Source: Desmodus rotundus (taxonomy: Eukaryota; Chordata; Mammalia; Chiroptera; Phyllostomidae). From it: a stretch of DNA of 64,000 nucleotides. The notes below the pieces were generated by a model. The model searched no databases, had not been told where the DNA came from, and saw only the letters and a program-made list of their open reading frames with translations. The stretch covers positions 51,824,873-51,888,872 of the forward strand of contig NC_071399.1 of the NCBI RefSeq assembly GCF_022682495.2, given 5' to 3'. This document shows, piece by piece, positions 1-11,817 of the stretch. The translations under genes and the position numbers were made by a program. How positions within the stretch are numbered: position 1 is the first letter of the stretch; each line of letters opens with the position of its first letter.

Positions 1-49
1 ATATTGTGGTGATGCTTTTTCCTATGATTTTCTTCCTATGCCTTTACAG

Positions 50-133
50 GCCAGAAGCCAGGCGTATAAGGATTCTCTAAAGGAAGAAGAAAATCAAAAA
101 TTACAAAAGATGAAGGAAGAACAACATCAGAAG
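50..133 (+). CDS. EPSTI1: EPSTI1 coding exon (partial CDS), coiled-coil segment
   Basis: This 84-nt exon is bounded by a good acceptor (pyrimidine-rich tract ending tttacag) and a GT donor at 134-135. It reads in phase 0 as 28 codons beginning ARSQAYKDSLKEEE and ending KMKEEQHQK. This matches the segment of human EPSTI1 that I recall just before SELLELKRQQQ, with a few substitutions. The composition (Lys, Glu, Gln, few hydrophobics at heptad-like spacing) fits the coiled-coil or long helical region of this protein. It is an internal exon, so no start codon is expected; the frame is fixed by the next exon, which continues the same protein without a shift. No disruption is seen. Confidence 0.92.
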
Positions 134-2616
134 GTATTCACAATACCCTGTTAGTCATTGCTAATTATTACTTACTTCTGACAATAATTTTGAAGTGTTT
201 CTGAACAGAAATATTTATATGCATGAAAATCCTGAAAAAATAACACAAGCCATTAACACTAAAAAGTGAGAGGTGGGTATGTCTTAAAAGTATGGTGGCT
301 AATTCTAGTCAAAACTACCATACTACTTTATCTCACAGGGGCTGCAGTGCGTCTGTTATAATTGGTGCCAGCAGTTTACAGAGATTAGAGAATACTTGTG
401 AACTTCTCATGTACAAAATATAACTAATGTCACTGCCATTTTTAAGCCAAACATGTACATATGATATCACAAGCAGTGTCCAGGGAATGCTATAGTGCAT
501 TCAAAGTGGGTATACACATTCATGAAACTGGCTTGAATATTCACCTAAATACACATATAAAGGACATAAAGATACTCTATACATGTATACAAATATGTAA
601 GGCAGTTCAAAGTTTCTGGGGAGTAGAAATAAGTGCAGTGAATGCAGAGCCTCCTAAGAAGAGTGCTTAGAAGGGTAATACTTATTAGAATATGAAATTT
701 CTGGCACAGCAACTGAAAACATTGACTCTTCTGACTTGATGGTCATACTTGCTTTGATACATAGGCCTAGAAAGGGCCAGGAACTCCTCAGCATGGGCTG
801 AGAATAAGGAGGAATACCAGAGGGTAGCTGCAAAGTGCCACTGCATTCCAAGTCATTTGAAAAAGCAAAATAAGTTATTTGTCTAGTTAGAGACCATTAT
901 TTTCCCCATAATTTTTATTTTCCAACTTTTATTTTTACTATATTGGTGATTGATATATCCTGTCATTTATTCCAGGATACCTCTCAAATCTATTTCATCA
1001 ATTATACAATTAACTTGAATTCACATTTCCTTCATTTGGTTTAATTTGTTTTCATCCTTATGTCTTTGCCACACAAGGGTAATTTATGATTGCAGTTGTG
1101 TGTGAAACTCACACTATGAAATGGACTATATATATATATATATTGTAGTAATTATTGTTGCTGTAATTTGTCTCTTTTGAGTGTTACCCTCCTTCCAACA
1201 GCAGTCAATCCCTTACTTGCTCATGGTTTCACCCAGCACACAGTATAAATGACTGTGTCACTAACCTGTTTTGTTCATGGGAGGCAGTAATTAAATTGTT
1301 GAAAGAATAATGCAAATTCTAAATTTAGTTATTAAGCTACTATATAAGCTATGAAACATTTTTATTCCCTGGTGTTTTTTTAAAAAAATAAATATATATT
1401 TCTTTTGACAAAGGCTATATTGAAATCCACAATTAAATAATCAACATTATAGTAATATTCTGGAGGTTAGCAAGTAGAAGCTAAATCTGGTATATACTCA
1501 TGTTGTATTTTCAACGTCATTCAGTTTCAAATGACATGGAAGTGTTAAGCTGTTTCTGTGATCTTTTAATTTACTACTAAGTCTTGAGGTAGGTACAGAG
1601 GAGAGTGTTATGAAGTTAGTGTACATATGATTTATTTTAAAGTAACTTCTGTGTGAATTTTAAATAGTATTTTTTAAAGTTTGGTGTATATTTTTGGAAT
1701 GTGAAAACCATTAAAAGTAAAATATTTTGCAAAGAGAATGCTCAACAGATTAGAAAATCAGATCTGGGATTTAATTTTCAGGTTGAGCAGTGATTTTAAA
1801 CAGTGAAAATTAAGCTTTTTATTTCTTAATCTTGTTTTTCTTCTAGAGTTTGACAAATATTGATGCATACATATTTCCTAGTTATTGATTGAACATACTT
1901 TTCTTTTATATAAACTGTTTCCCTTTACTTACTGTAGCTTTTGGTAAAATGAATAATATTAGCACATAGATAATTCCATCATTAAGGATTTCAATAACAG
2001 CACAATACACAAGGGTATTTGTCGTATTTTTGTTGAATCTGTTGTTAGAAAATGTCCAATGAAGGCATTCCCTGATTGGTAGAATCTGTCATCCTTATCA
2101 CTTCAACGATTTAGCTTAAGAAAACAAGAAAGATCATGTCTTTGGTAAGAAACAGGAAACAACACATTTGTATCATTGCATCTATTCATGTATCTGTTCA
2201 TTGCATTCATTTAACAAGTATTTATTGAATACCTTCTTTGGAATAACTTGTAAATACATTATCTAGGTTAAGCTGAGGTGACAGCACATTTATTTGGTTC
2301 TCTATGTCACTGACTTTCACATTGTTTTACTCTGGTCTCTGGGGACAGTAGATTTTTCTCTGTTTACGTGTGATTAGGTTCCTTTTTCTACAATTTATTT
2401 GTAATTCCCTTTCCCCCTCTATATCTTCAATATTTTTTCTTTATTGACTGATACTTGCATTTTGTCAACTAACATGCTCACTATTGCATTCATTCTAAAA
2501 TGAACACACCAACTAACCCCTTCTTTGATTCTGCTATTCTCAGGTATATCACCTTTTCCGCTTCTACCAAATTAATAAAAATACAAAGGTAATATTACTA
2601 TAATCATATTTTAGAG
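134..2616. other. intron sequence without a recognised element
   Basis: AT-rich EPSTI1 intron DNA. The only structures seen are a short (TA)n run near 1126-1142 and a segment at about 2185-2275 resembling the tail of an ancient interspersed repeat ('aacaagtatttattgaatac'). The small open frames are interrupted, and no exon-like sequence with splice sites stands out. Confidence 0.6.
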
Positions 2617-3838
2617 TGTTTTTATTGTTATTCTATTACAGTTGTCCCAATTTTTCCCTCTTTGCCCTCCTCTGCCCAGCCCACCTCCTGCTCCCATAGT
2701 TAATTCCTATACCACAGGTGGGAAACACAAGGCCCATGGGCATCAGGCCCTCCACCTTGTTTTATCCGTCCCAGCACCTTGTTTCTACCTGGCAGCAGTA
2801 CTGAGCTCTCGCTTAATTGTTAAGGAGAGTTACAATTATACAGTCTTAAAATTACAGTTGGCCCTTCGAAGGCAATCTCGAGGCTGATGTGGGCCCTGGT
2901 GAAAATGAGTTTGACACCTCTCCCCTATACTGTTGTCCATGTCCATAGGTCATTCATACATGTTCCTTGACTAGTCCCTTGCCCTTCCTTCCACCTTAAT
3001 CCCCCTCCCCTCTCCTCTGGTCACTGTCAATCTGTTCCATGTTTCCATGCCTCTGGTTCTATTTTGCTCAGTTTATTCTGTTCATTAGATTCTTCTTATA
3101 GCTCTAGTCATATGGTATTTGTCTTTCACTGCCTGGCTTATTTCACATAGCATAATATTCTCCAGTTCTATCCATGCTGTTCCAAAAGGTAGGAGTACCT
3201 TCTATCTTTCTGCTGTGTCATATTCCACTGTGTAATTGTACCACAGTTTTCTGATCCACTCACCTACCGATGGGCACTTAAGCTGTTTCCAGCACTTGGC
3301 TATTGTAAATAGCGCTGCTATGAACATTGGGGTGCGTAAGTTCTTTTAAATTGCTGATTCAGGATCCTTAGGGTATATTCACAGCAGTGAAATTGCTGGA
3401 TCAAAATGCAGTTCCATTTTTAGTTGTGTGAGGAAATTCTATATTAGTCTCCACAGTGGCTGCACCAGTGTACATTCCCAAACTGTGTACTAGGGTTCCC
3501 TTTTCTCTACATCCTTACCAGCACTTGTTTCTTGATTTGTTTATGATGGCCATTCTGACCCATGTGAGGTGCTATCTCATTGTACTTCTTTGATGGCTAG
3601 TGATGTTGAGTGTCCTTTCATATGCCCTCTGTATGTTCTCCATGGAGAAGTGTTTATTCAGGTCCTTTGCCCATTTTTTTAATTGGATTGTTTGTCTTCC
3701 TGGTATTGAATCAGATGAGTTCTTTATATATTTTGGAGATCAAACCCTTGTCTGATGTATCATTGGCAAATATGTTCTCCCATACAGTCGCTTTCCTTTT
3801 CATTTTGATGATGGTTCTTTAGCTGTGCAGAAGCTTTT
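2617..3838 (-). mobile_element. 5'-truncated L1 LINE, 3' UTR and ORF2 C-terminus
   Basis: In reverse orientation this carries a bat L1 3' UTR (A-rich tail, then 'attacagttgtcccaa' on the + strand, then pyrimidine-rich sequence) followed from about 3080 by the end of ORF2. Recognisable stretches include 'gatgggcacttaagctgtttccagcacttggctattgtaaat', the usual Cys-rich C-terminal coding region read backwards. It stops abruptly at about 3838. Flanks share AATCATATYTT (about 2602-2612 and 3839-3849), a plausible target-site duplication. The reading frame is decayed. A hAT MITE sits inside it at 2715-2922. Confidence 0.85.
2715..2922 (-). mobile_element. hAT-type MITE nested in L1
   Basis: A 208-bp unit with ends CAGGTGGGAAACACAAGG and GAGTTTGACACCTCTC, inverted forms of the terminal repeat CAGGGGTGTCAAAC. 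A second copy of the same family lies at 15570-15782 in the opposite orientation; shared internal phrases include 'gggccctggtgaaaatgagtttgacac' read backwards and 'ttaaggagagttac'. Flanking bases both contain CTATAC, consistent with a mutated 8-bp duplication. No coding capacity, so it depended on a hAT transposase elsewhere. Confidence 0.8.
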
Positions 3839-3849
3839 TAATCATATCT

Positions 3850-4204
3850 TTATTACATACATCATCTTTAATTTTTTACATTCCCAAATGCTCTTACTGA
3901 AACAACTCTCTGAAGGTAAAATCCCTTCTGAACATTCAATTCAGTGGTCTTTTTGGAATCCCTGTTTCCTTGTAATTCTGTAACAGTATTTAACAATACC
4001 ACTTTAAAACCTTCCTTTTCTGGCCTTTATACTGCATTATTTTGGTTCAATTTTCTGAGAATAATCTATTTTTGTATTCATTCATCTATCCATCCATTAA
4101 TTTATCCTATCAACAGATATGTAGTGAGCTCCTATTATGTGCTGAGTCTTGTGCAAGATGCTAGAGCTTCAAGTAAGGACAGGATAGTTCCCATACACAA
4201 AAAT
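3850..4204. repeat. unique DNA and fragment of an ancient repeat
   Basis: From about 4060 the sequence resembles an old mammalian interspersed repeat with a core like 'gagctcctattatgtgctgagtcttgtgcaagatgctag'. What looks like its continuation ('acaaggttcctgccctcctgaagtttg') reappears at 5757, after the L1 and SINE, so the old repeat was probably split by the L1 insertion. I do not assign a family. Confidence 0.4.
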
Positions 4205-5500
4205 TAACTCAAAATGAATCAAAGACCTAAGTATATGACCTGAAACAATAAATTACATGAAGAAAACATAATTATGGACATTGGTCTTAGAGAAGTTTTT
4301 ATGAATTTGACCCTAAAGGCAAGGAAAGTAAGGCAAAAATAAATGAAAGGGACTATATCAAACTAGAAAGTTTTTGCACAGCAAAAGAAAACACCAGCAA
4401 AATAAAATTGCAGCCTACTGAATGGGACATGCTATTTGCAAACAACAGCTCTGACAAGGGGTTAATATCCAAAACATAGGATGGGGCACAAATAGATTTA
4501 CAGTTGTTTGTATGGAAAATAATACTATTGTAAATAATAATACAAGAATAACCTCTGTTTCACATACTCACACAAATGTAAATCTACTTTTGCCCCACCC
4601 TATATATGAGGAACTCATACAACTCACCACCAAACAAACAACAAACCAATCCAATTGGCAGACAACCTGAACAGAAAATTCTTCCAAGAAGAAATACAAA
4701 TAGCCGACAGATACATGAAAACATGCTCAACTGCACTAGCTATCAGGGAAATGCAAATCAAAGCTACAATGAGGTACCACCTCACACCTGTTAGAATGGC
4801 TATTTTCCACCAAAGAAGTGATAACAATTGTTGGAGAGGTTGTGGAGAAAAAGGAGCCATCATTCACTGCTGATAGGAAGGTAAACTGGTGCAGCTACTA
4901 TGGAAAACACTATGGGGGTTCCTTTAAAAATTAAGAATAGAGTTACCACATAACTCTCTCTTTTGGGTATCTACCCCCCAACATTGAAAACATGTATTTG
5001 CAAAGATATATGCACCCCTATGTTCATTGCAGCATTATTTATAGTGGCCAAGACAGGGAAACAACCGGTGTCCTTTGCTGGATGGTTGGATAAAGAAGGT
5101 GTGATACATATGTACAATGGAATACTATTCAGCCACAAGAAAAGATGAAAGACTACCATTTGTGAAAACATGGGTGGACCTTGAGAATATCATGTTAAGC
5201 AAAATAAGTCAGACAGAAAGTGTTAAGAACAATATAATTTCACATATGTGGGATATAAAACTGAAAGCAACAAATGAACAAACAGTAAAAACAAAAATTC
5301 ATAGACATAGACAACAATATGTTGGTTACCAGAGGAAAGGGGTGGGGTAAAAGGAGTCAAAGATATAGTAACAGAAGATGATTTGAGTTTGGGTGATTGA
5401 CATAAAATGCAATATACAGATCATGTACCATAAAAATGTGCACTTGAAACCTGTATCATCTTATTAACCAATGTCACGCCAATAAATTTAATTTTAAAAA
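4205..5500 (+). mobile_element. 5'-truncated L1 LINE, ORF2 C-terminus and 3' end
   Basis: Sense-strand L1 sequence from the ORF2 segment encoding '..SKWIKDL..' through the C-terminal region (the frame near 4655-4873 contains [14 protein letters not shown] residues as [20 protein letters not shown] and WRGCGEKG) to an A-rich tail with 'caataaattta'. The coding region has frameshifts and stops. A TA-flanked MITE interrupts it at 4479-4600, and a Ves SINE has inserted in or next to its A-tail at 5503. Truncation at 4205 is typical of L1 retrotransposition. Confidence 0.88.
4479..4600. mobile_element. 122-bp MITE, Tc1/mariner-type (TA duplication)
   Basis: The unit begins GGATGGGGCACAAATAGATT and ends with the inverted counterpart (AATCTACTTTTGCCCCACCC). 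It lies between two TA dinucleotides (4477-4478 and 4601-4602), and removing it restores continuous L1 coding sequence ('ccaaaacatatatgaggaac'). Terminal inverted repeats of about 23 bp and a TA duplication indicate a Tc1/mariner-class non-autonomous transposon. It carries no coding sequence. Confidence 0.8.
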
Positions 5501-5502
5501 AA

Positions 5503-5716
5503 GAGCTATGACTGTTATACCTCAGTGGATTGAGCACAGATCTGGTAACCAAAGAGTCACCAGTTTGATTCCCAGTCAGGGCGCATTCCTGGGTTGCAGG
5601 CCAGGTCCCCAGTGGGGAACACATGAGAGGCAACCACACATTGATGTTTCTCTCCTTCTCTCTCCTTCTCTTCCCCTCTCTCTAAAAATAAATAAATAAA
5701 ATCTTTTTTTTTAAAG
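5503..5716 (+). mobile_element. Ves-family SINE
   Basis: tRNA-derived bat SINE with A-box/B-box region ('cctcagtggattgagcacag', 'gtttgattcccagtcaggg'), body 'gggttgcaggccaggtcccc', a CT-rich tract and an (AAATAA)n tail. It sits directly behind the L1 A-tail, the usual kind of target. Confidence 0.92.
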
Positions 5717-7689
5717 TATCCTGTTCCTATTTAAAAAAAGAGAGAGAGAACAGTATAGACAAGGTTCCTGCCCTCCTGAAGTTTGCTTTTTAATGATGGA
5801 AAGAGATAGACAATTAAAAGGAGATAAAACATTGCACTTTTTATTTTCTAGCAGTTAATCACTGTGTAGCAATACTGCAAAAGATATAAATTGTGTTGTA
5901 ATAGCTTCAGAGTAGTGTATAAAACATTATTGATTGCCTACTTCTTTCCCAAAACCCTGATTTTTTCTTCAGGCGTCCATCCTATTTAGCATGGCCTGTG
6001 TTTCAGAGAAGACAGACACCACTCCAGTCCCAGGGATCCCATCCCAAATGGTTCAACCTTTCATGAAAATTCCATTCCTCTTGACTGTGATTGGTTCAGC
6101 CATGATATGGGAAGCAGTTCCAGCCTATGAGACTTATGGGAATCCTGCCCTTTCAGTATAAATTTTGGTCAATATGAAGTATGTTACTCTTTCCACTTAA
6201 AGATTTTCAGCTGGATTTCTTTTTGTCTTTCTATTTTGTCAGATTCCAGTCCTTTCTCTGCCAGCTTTTTTGTTAGAATGTATGTGACAATTTCTTTTTC
6301 ACTTATGCACTTAATTTTAACCTCTCTATGTCATTTGGCTTAAATTAGATTTCTAATGACAAGAATGGATGATTTTTTTACCCTATTTTACAATCTCTTT
6401 TAATAGATAAATTTAATATAGTCTCATTTATTATCGATGTATTTGCACATATCCTTGCTACAGAATTTACTTTTTAATTGTTTTCTATTCTTTATTTTCT
6501 TGTCCTTGAATTTTCTGTGTTCTGTTACTTTCTTTTCCTATTTTCTCTCTTCTCTGCTCCCCATGATAAGGAATTTCAGTGTTTTTGTTTTTAATCTTGT
6601 GAGACATTTGCTTGACCCATTTAATTTCAAAATACATGTCTTCAGTTCTAGGAAATTCCTATTTTCTTTTTACATTTTCCCCTAAATATATGTTGTCTCT
6701 GTTTTCCATTTTTCAGATAGGTATCAAATAGATTTTGGAAATTCTATATCTGTTCTCCATATTTCTTAATTGTTTTTCTTATACTTTGTCTCCTTGGCCT
6801 TTTTCATTGTATTCTGAGAGAAACCTGTAGCTAGATCACCCTGCTTACTAAATTATTTCATAAGTTTTTATTCTGCTTACTTGGCAAATGTATTGAATTT
6901 TTTTATTTACCATGATTGCTGATTTACTATTTCACAGCAGTATTCTGCTTTGTAAGTGCAATATTCTTCCCAATTTCTTCTTTGATGGTAAATAATTATA
7001 CAGACATTAAAATTTCTATTTACTGTTTCAACAGTATTTTTCCCTTTTCATTTTAAGTTTTATCTCCAATGGTTTTCTTTGTCAAATGTGTGGTGATTCA
7101 TGGTTAGTGTGTCATATTTCTTTGGGTGTTCTGCTAAGTGAGCTATACAAGAGCTTGTCTTCTATACATAGTATCCCCTTGTTTTCCTATAATCACTAGA
7201 TTCCTGGGACATTGTCCTGTTTCTCTGAGGCCAGACACCATCCTTATTCACTGTTTACCCTGTGGGCCATGTCAATGCTCTCTAGTGTGTAGTGTGGAGG
7301 GGAGAGAGCCCACTGCCAAACTGCTCTCAGTGCAGTCCTCTAGATGATCATCTAACAGCCACGTCAGTATTCCCTGCTGGAGCTCACTTGGAAGCACTGC
7401 TAGCTCAGTGCCAGCTTATCTCACATATTTGTTTCTGTGTATAATTTATCCTCTCTCCTTTCTATCTTTCAGGAATTAAAAAAACATTTTATAGGCTGAT
7501 TGCACTTACCGATTTTTGCATGGTTTTTGATTTTATGTAGTCACTTGGAAAGTAAAAATAAACCAAAAACTGCTGTAATTATTGGATGAGAGAGAAAATT
7601 ATTTTATTATATATAAAACTTATTCTGAGAGCACTTTATGAAGAATGCATGCAAAGCTGTATTCTGAGACATTATACTCAGAAAGACAT
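5717..7689. other. AT-rich intron sequence, no recognised gene
   Basis: After the continuation of the ancient repeat (about 5745-5835) the region is AT- and pyrimidine-rich. Parts of 6400-7100 read like a very old L1 in reverse, but I cannot anchor a motif well enough to call it. No splice-flanked open frame matching EPSTI1 was seen. Confidence 0.45.
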
Positions 7690-9500
7690 AACTTTAAATC
7701 CAATCAGTATTAAAAAATGGTGAATTAAATATCCAGTCCAAGAATTTAGAACAGGAACAATAAACAGCTACTGAAAGAAGTAATTAAGATAAGAACAGAA
7801 ATTAATAATAAAACTTCAAGAAGCAGCTGTTATAAAAACCCAACAGCTTGTTCTTTGATAAGGTCAACAAAATGAAGAAGTCACTGGCAATTCTAATCAA
7901 TAAGAAGTGAGTAAAAATGCAAACACACAACATTAGAAATGCAAAACTGTGGACTGAAACCATAGATTTAGAAAAGATTTAAGTTTATATTACTATTGAT
8001 AATATACTGTGCTAATAAATTGAATATATGTGTTAAGTGAATGATTTTATAAGAAAATAAAAAACTCTAAAATAGCTTAAATGATCAAAATATATAAAGA
8101 CAAATAAAATGCAAGTAATTTCTAAAGTTTTGTGAGAATTACTTCCCCCTAACAAGCTAAACTTGGGTCATTTTATGGTCATGTTCATTGGAGTTTATGA
8201 GGAACAAATGTTTTTCTATTCTTTATAAATTATTTTATAGTGAGGAAAAAGATGAAATAATTTAGAATTAATATTATTTAACTACCATCTGTATAATATC
8301 ACACACTAACAGAGCACACAAATGCACACAGTAACATATAGAGATTAACTTCTAGAAGAAAATTCTAATTTATGATATTGTTCTCTTAAATAACTTACCA
8401 TGGCAAAGTAAGGTTTATTGTAGGAATGCAAAGATCACTATGTAACTTTTAAAAATTAATTTAAGAGAGAGAGAGAAACATCAATTTTTTGTTCTTCCAC
8501 TTATTTATACATTCACTGGTTAATTCTTGTATGTGCCCTGACCAGTGATTGAACCTGCAACCTTGGTGTATTGGGATGATGCTCTAACCAACTGAGCTAC
8601 CTGGCAAAGGCCACTAACTATATAACTTTTTATATATTATCACTGCAATAAGATAGGTCATGAGAGAAATAAAAATTTGACTAGCTTTTTAGCTGTAAAA
8701 AAAGTTCTTTATAAATTTTAACCTCTCCTATCAACTAAAAAAAATGAATGAATTAGAAATTGTTTTCTTAGCATACACATAGTCTTTCAAACCAATAACC
8801 AGCATTGTACTCAGTGGTAAAATACAAGAACAGTGAAAAACATGAGGTTATGTGAAACCCCTGCCACCAACCTGTACCGTGCTGGAAATTCTAACCTAGT
8901 TCCTCTCAAAATTATTTGGTTATAAACTCTTTTCAGTTAAAAAGAATCTCTTAATATAAAATGAACAAGGTTTGGGAATTGTTTAGCCAACTTGAAAAGA
9001 TAAAAGTTAAAAAGCAACTTTTCTAGTTACTGAAAATAAATAAAGTTATCTATGGATAAGAGCAATTTGCCTGTACATTCCAAGAGAATCAACTGAAAAA
9101 TGATTAGACAAATGAAGTTAAGTAAGCAGGAGTTGGTTATAAAATATACATATGTATATATATACACACATGTATACATATATGTCTCAACAACTTTCTC
9201 ATACATCAGCAAACATTAATTAGAAAATATAATGGAATAAAAATATCTCTTCAAAAAGCAACTATGTAAGAAATCACTCAATTAAAAAAAAGCTAAAATT
9301 TTTATAATCCATGACTGTCAGTTTGAATAGAGATGATGATGCACCTGAGTGGTAAAATTCAATATTATAATAAGTACAGTTCCATCCAAATTAATTTATG
9401 ATTTAATGCAAATCCAATAAAATTTTCAATGGAACTTGAGGCAGCTTGAAAAACTCTTTCTACATTTCAGCTGGGAAAATAATCATGAGATTAAACAAGA
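7690..9500 (+). mobile_element. ancient L1 (L1M-like) ORF2 remnant
   Basis: Degraded sense-strand ORF2 sequence. Phrases such as 'aagaatttagaacaggaacaataaa', 'ttaagataagaacagaaattaataa', 'agctgttataaaaacccaacagcttgttctttgataaggtcaa' and later 'atttaatgcaaatccaataaaattttcaatggaac' follow the order of L1 ORF2 (linker, reverse transcriptase, post-RT). Many indels and stops; no open frame. Interrupted by a SINE at 8455-8612. Boundaries are approximate. Confidence 0.6.
8455..8612 (-). mobile_element. Ves-type SINE (older subfamily)
   Basis: On the reverse strand it reads ggccTTTGCCAGGTAGCTCAGTTGGTTAGAGC-like head, then a B-box-like 'ggttcaatcactggtcaggg', then 'aaataagtggaagaacaaaa' and a (GA/CT)n tract. 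It belongs to the subfamily with 'cagttggttagag' rather than 'cagtggattgag'. Inserted in the ancient L1. Confidence 0.85.
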
Positions 9501-9954
9501 GGCTTTTGAAAATTATGGATAATAATTTGTGTGTTTGCTGGGGCAAGGAGAACCTAACACGATTAGCTATTAAAATATACTTCAAAATCCCTTGTACTTC
9601 TGCTGGTGAGAAGTGAACTGAAGGGCTCTTCAACAGCATCAAATTCTGAAGTTTCCTGGAAGTGAAAGTATTAGATTTTAGTGGTATATGTGTATTCTGA
9701 GGAAATAATGAGGGATACACACAAGATGTATGTACAAAGTGGTTTGTTTTTAAACTGACATTAATGGAAAGTTTGAAACCATTTGATCAGCAATAGAGGA
9801 TTTGAGATTTTGACATTTGGAATATTGTGCAGCAATTACTGCCATGTTTTAAAGACATGGGAATATGCTCACCTATATTCAAATGAAAAAAAATTATAAA
9901 ATAGTCTGAGGAAGTTTGGAAATCTACCTCTTCTTATTGTACTTTGTGCAAAAA

Positions 9955-10095
9955 TTCATCTCTCCAAGCCTCATCTGTTATGTCTGATAGGGATGTTATT
10001 TACCTCATGACATCACTTCAAGGATTTCATGATAGAAAGCATGTGGAGGGTTTATCCTAGTGCCCGGCATGTGGTAGGTCTGTAAATGTGACCTG
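9955..10095 (+). repeat. MIR fragment
   Basis: Order and phrases match MIR sense strand: 'agcctcatctgttatgtctgatagggatgttatttacctcatgacatcac...gaaagcatgtggagggtttatcctagtgcccggcatgtggtaggt'. Highly diverged, as expected for an ancient SINE. Confidence 0.65.
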
Positions 10096-10304
10096 AAGTG
10101 ATGATATAAAGCTATAATCTATGTGTATAAATTAAGGAATGGAGGAAATATATTGACATGGTAGTTTATCTTTGGGTAGAGAGTTTTTAATGAGTGGTTA
10201 TTATATTTTCTTTTATAGTTCCTGTACTTTATATATTTTCCACAATGAATAATTTTTATGAGAAAAAATGTGTTTTTTTTAAAGAAGAAAGTTGATAGGA
10301 AATA

Positions 10305-11164
10305 AGAAGTCTGTCCAGAGAGTATCCAACAATGTACTATGATAAATAGGGATATTTACTGAAGAAGATTCAAGAAACATTGTACATAAGACAATGACAC
10401 CTCAGTCCCCTTCAAAGTAGGCACTTTGGCCCCTCACACAGTTCTCCCATTTGCCATTAACTGCCCCATTGTATTTTCTTGAATCTCATCCAGGTATGTC
10501 CGGAAAATGTCCAGCCATTATTAATATAACAAGAATGGTTTGTGCGACATTGATGTAACCTGGCAGCCAAGGAAGAGTGGTCTGGAATGTGCATGTGTGA
10601 ACAATGACAACTTCACTGTACTAGCCATTAACACCATTGAGTGAGCATATGTATTGTGTGGCCGTTGTGTTCAAAATGACTGAGTGAGTAGAGCAACAGA
10701 TCTGCATCAAATTTTGTGTTAAGCTTGAACATTCCTCTGAGGAAACTATTTGGATGATTCAGAAGGACGCAGCCATGGGCAACTGGAGATCAGCAGCTTC
10801 ATCACAACAATGCACCTGCTCATGCCGCTCAGCTCATACAGAGTTTTTTGGTGGAACATCAAATCACCCAAATCTAAGCTACCCACAGGGTGTCCAGATG
10901 TGACATCCTGTGACTTTTGGCTTTTCCCAAAACTAAAATCACCTTTGAAAGGGAAGAGATTTCAGACTATTGATGAGATTCAGGAAAATATGACAGTATA
11001 GCTGATGACAGTTGGGAGAACTGTGTGAGGTCCCAAGGTGCCTAATTTGAAGGGGACTGAGGCATCATTGTCCTATGTACAGTGTTTCTTGTATCTTGTA
11101 TCTTCCTCAGTAAATATCTCTATTTTTCATAATATGTGGCCGGATATCTTCTGGATAGACCTCA
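10305..11164 (+). mobile_element. composite mariner with an extra inverted 3' end
   Basis: An 860-bp mariner-family copy flanked by TA on both sides (10303-10304 and 11165-11166), with ends containing GTCTGTCCAGAGAG and its imperfect inverse. Reading rightward, 10492 starts a normal mariner 5' end (AGGTATGTCC...), then a transposase start (ATG near 10676; N-terminal residues like QQICIKFCVKLEHSSEETIW with an early stop), then a large internal deletion and the C-terminal transposase (near 10897-11000: DVTSCDFWLFPKLKSPLKGK, the D-D-D-signature neighbourhood). The left 186 bp (10305-10490) is an inverted copy of the right 193 bp (10972-11164), including the coding end. Transposase is non-functional. 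Confidence 0.85.
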
Positions 11165-11817
11165 TATAGAGCTGTGTGATTAGATGATTATTGTAGCTGG
11201 AACTCCCTTTTATATTACAATGACAGAACTAACAATAATAAGAGAGAATATACATTATTAATGCTATTTTTTACTCCCCTACTTTTCCCATTAGTATTTA
11301 CTTCCTTTAATCGGTTGATCTTCTCAATTTTGTGGGGTTAGTTTTCACTTTTTGTCTCATTGTCAAGGCCGTCTTTGTTCTACTGGGCAAGGCATTATTA
11401 CTGTGGGGAGCAGCAGAGCCTGGACTTCTCTAAGCTGTCTCCTCTCCTCTCCCCTCCCCTCCTCTCCTCTTCTCTCCTCTCCTCTCCTCTCAGAACTCTC
11501 CTGAATTTAAAAAAAATTTCAAAGGAAGGGGTTTTTTAACTCTCTGTTTCCACTGTCCTTTTCCCTTTCTTGAGTTAAGAGGACATCCTCTCCTGGGAGA
11601 TGTTTGACCTTCCTGGGTGATGGCACTTTAATGCTTACAGAGAGCAGTGAAGCTGAACCATATCAGAACACACGTCACTGGATTTCAGACATAATTTTTA
11701 AATGACCATGTCCTAGTCTTTGATTATTGCACCACAGCCCTGCTATGGAGCATGCTTTTCACTCTAGCTTCATCTGGTTTCTCCAGTGTCCAGCCTTGCA
11801 CACCCCCATCTCTTGTA
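11165..11817. repeat. spacer with a pyrimidine (CCTCT)n tract
   Basis: Unique-looking sequence between the two mariners. At about 11438-11491 there is an uninterrupted pyrimidine tract made of variants of TCTCC/CCTCT units. Nothing else recognised. Confidence 0.6.

Noticed and set aside
8455..8612. tRNA gene
   Set aside because: The tRNA-like A and B boxes here and in the other SINEs belong to Ves SINE heads. They lack a foldable acceptor stem and are followed by SINE bodies and A-tails.
11438..11491. CRISPR-like or regulatory repeat array
   Set aside because: Simple pyrimidine microsatellite without spacers. The other short tandem arrays in the window are also microsatellites.
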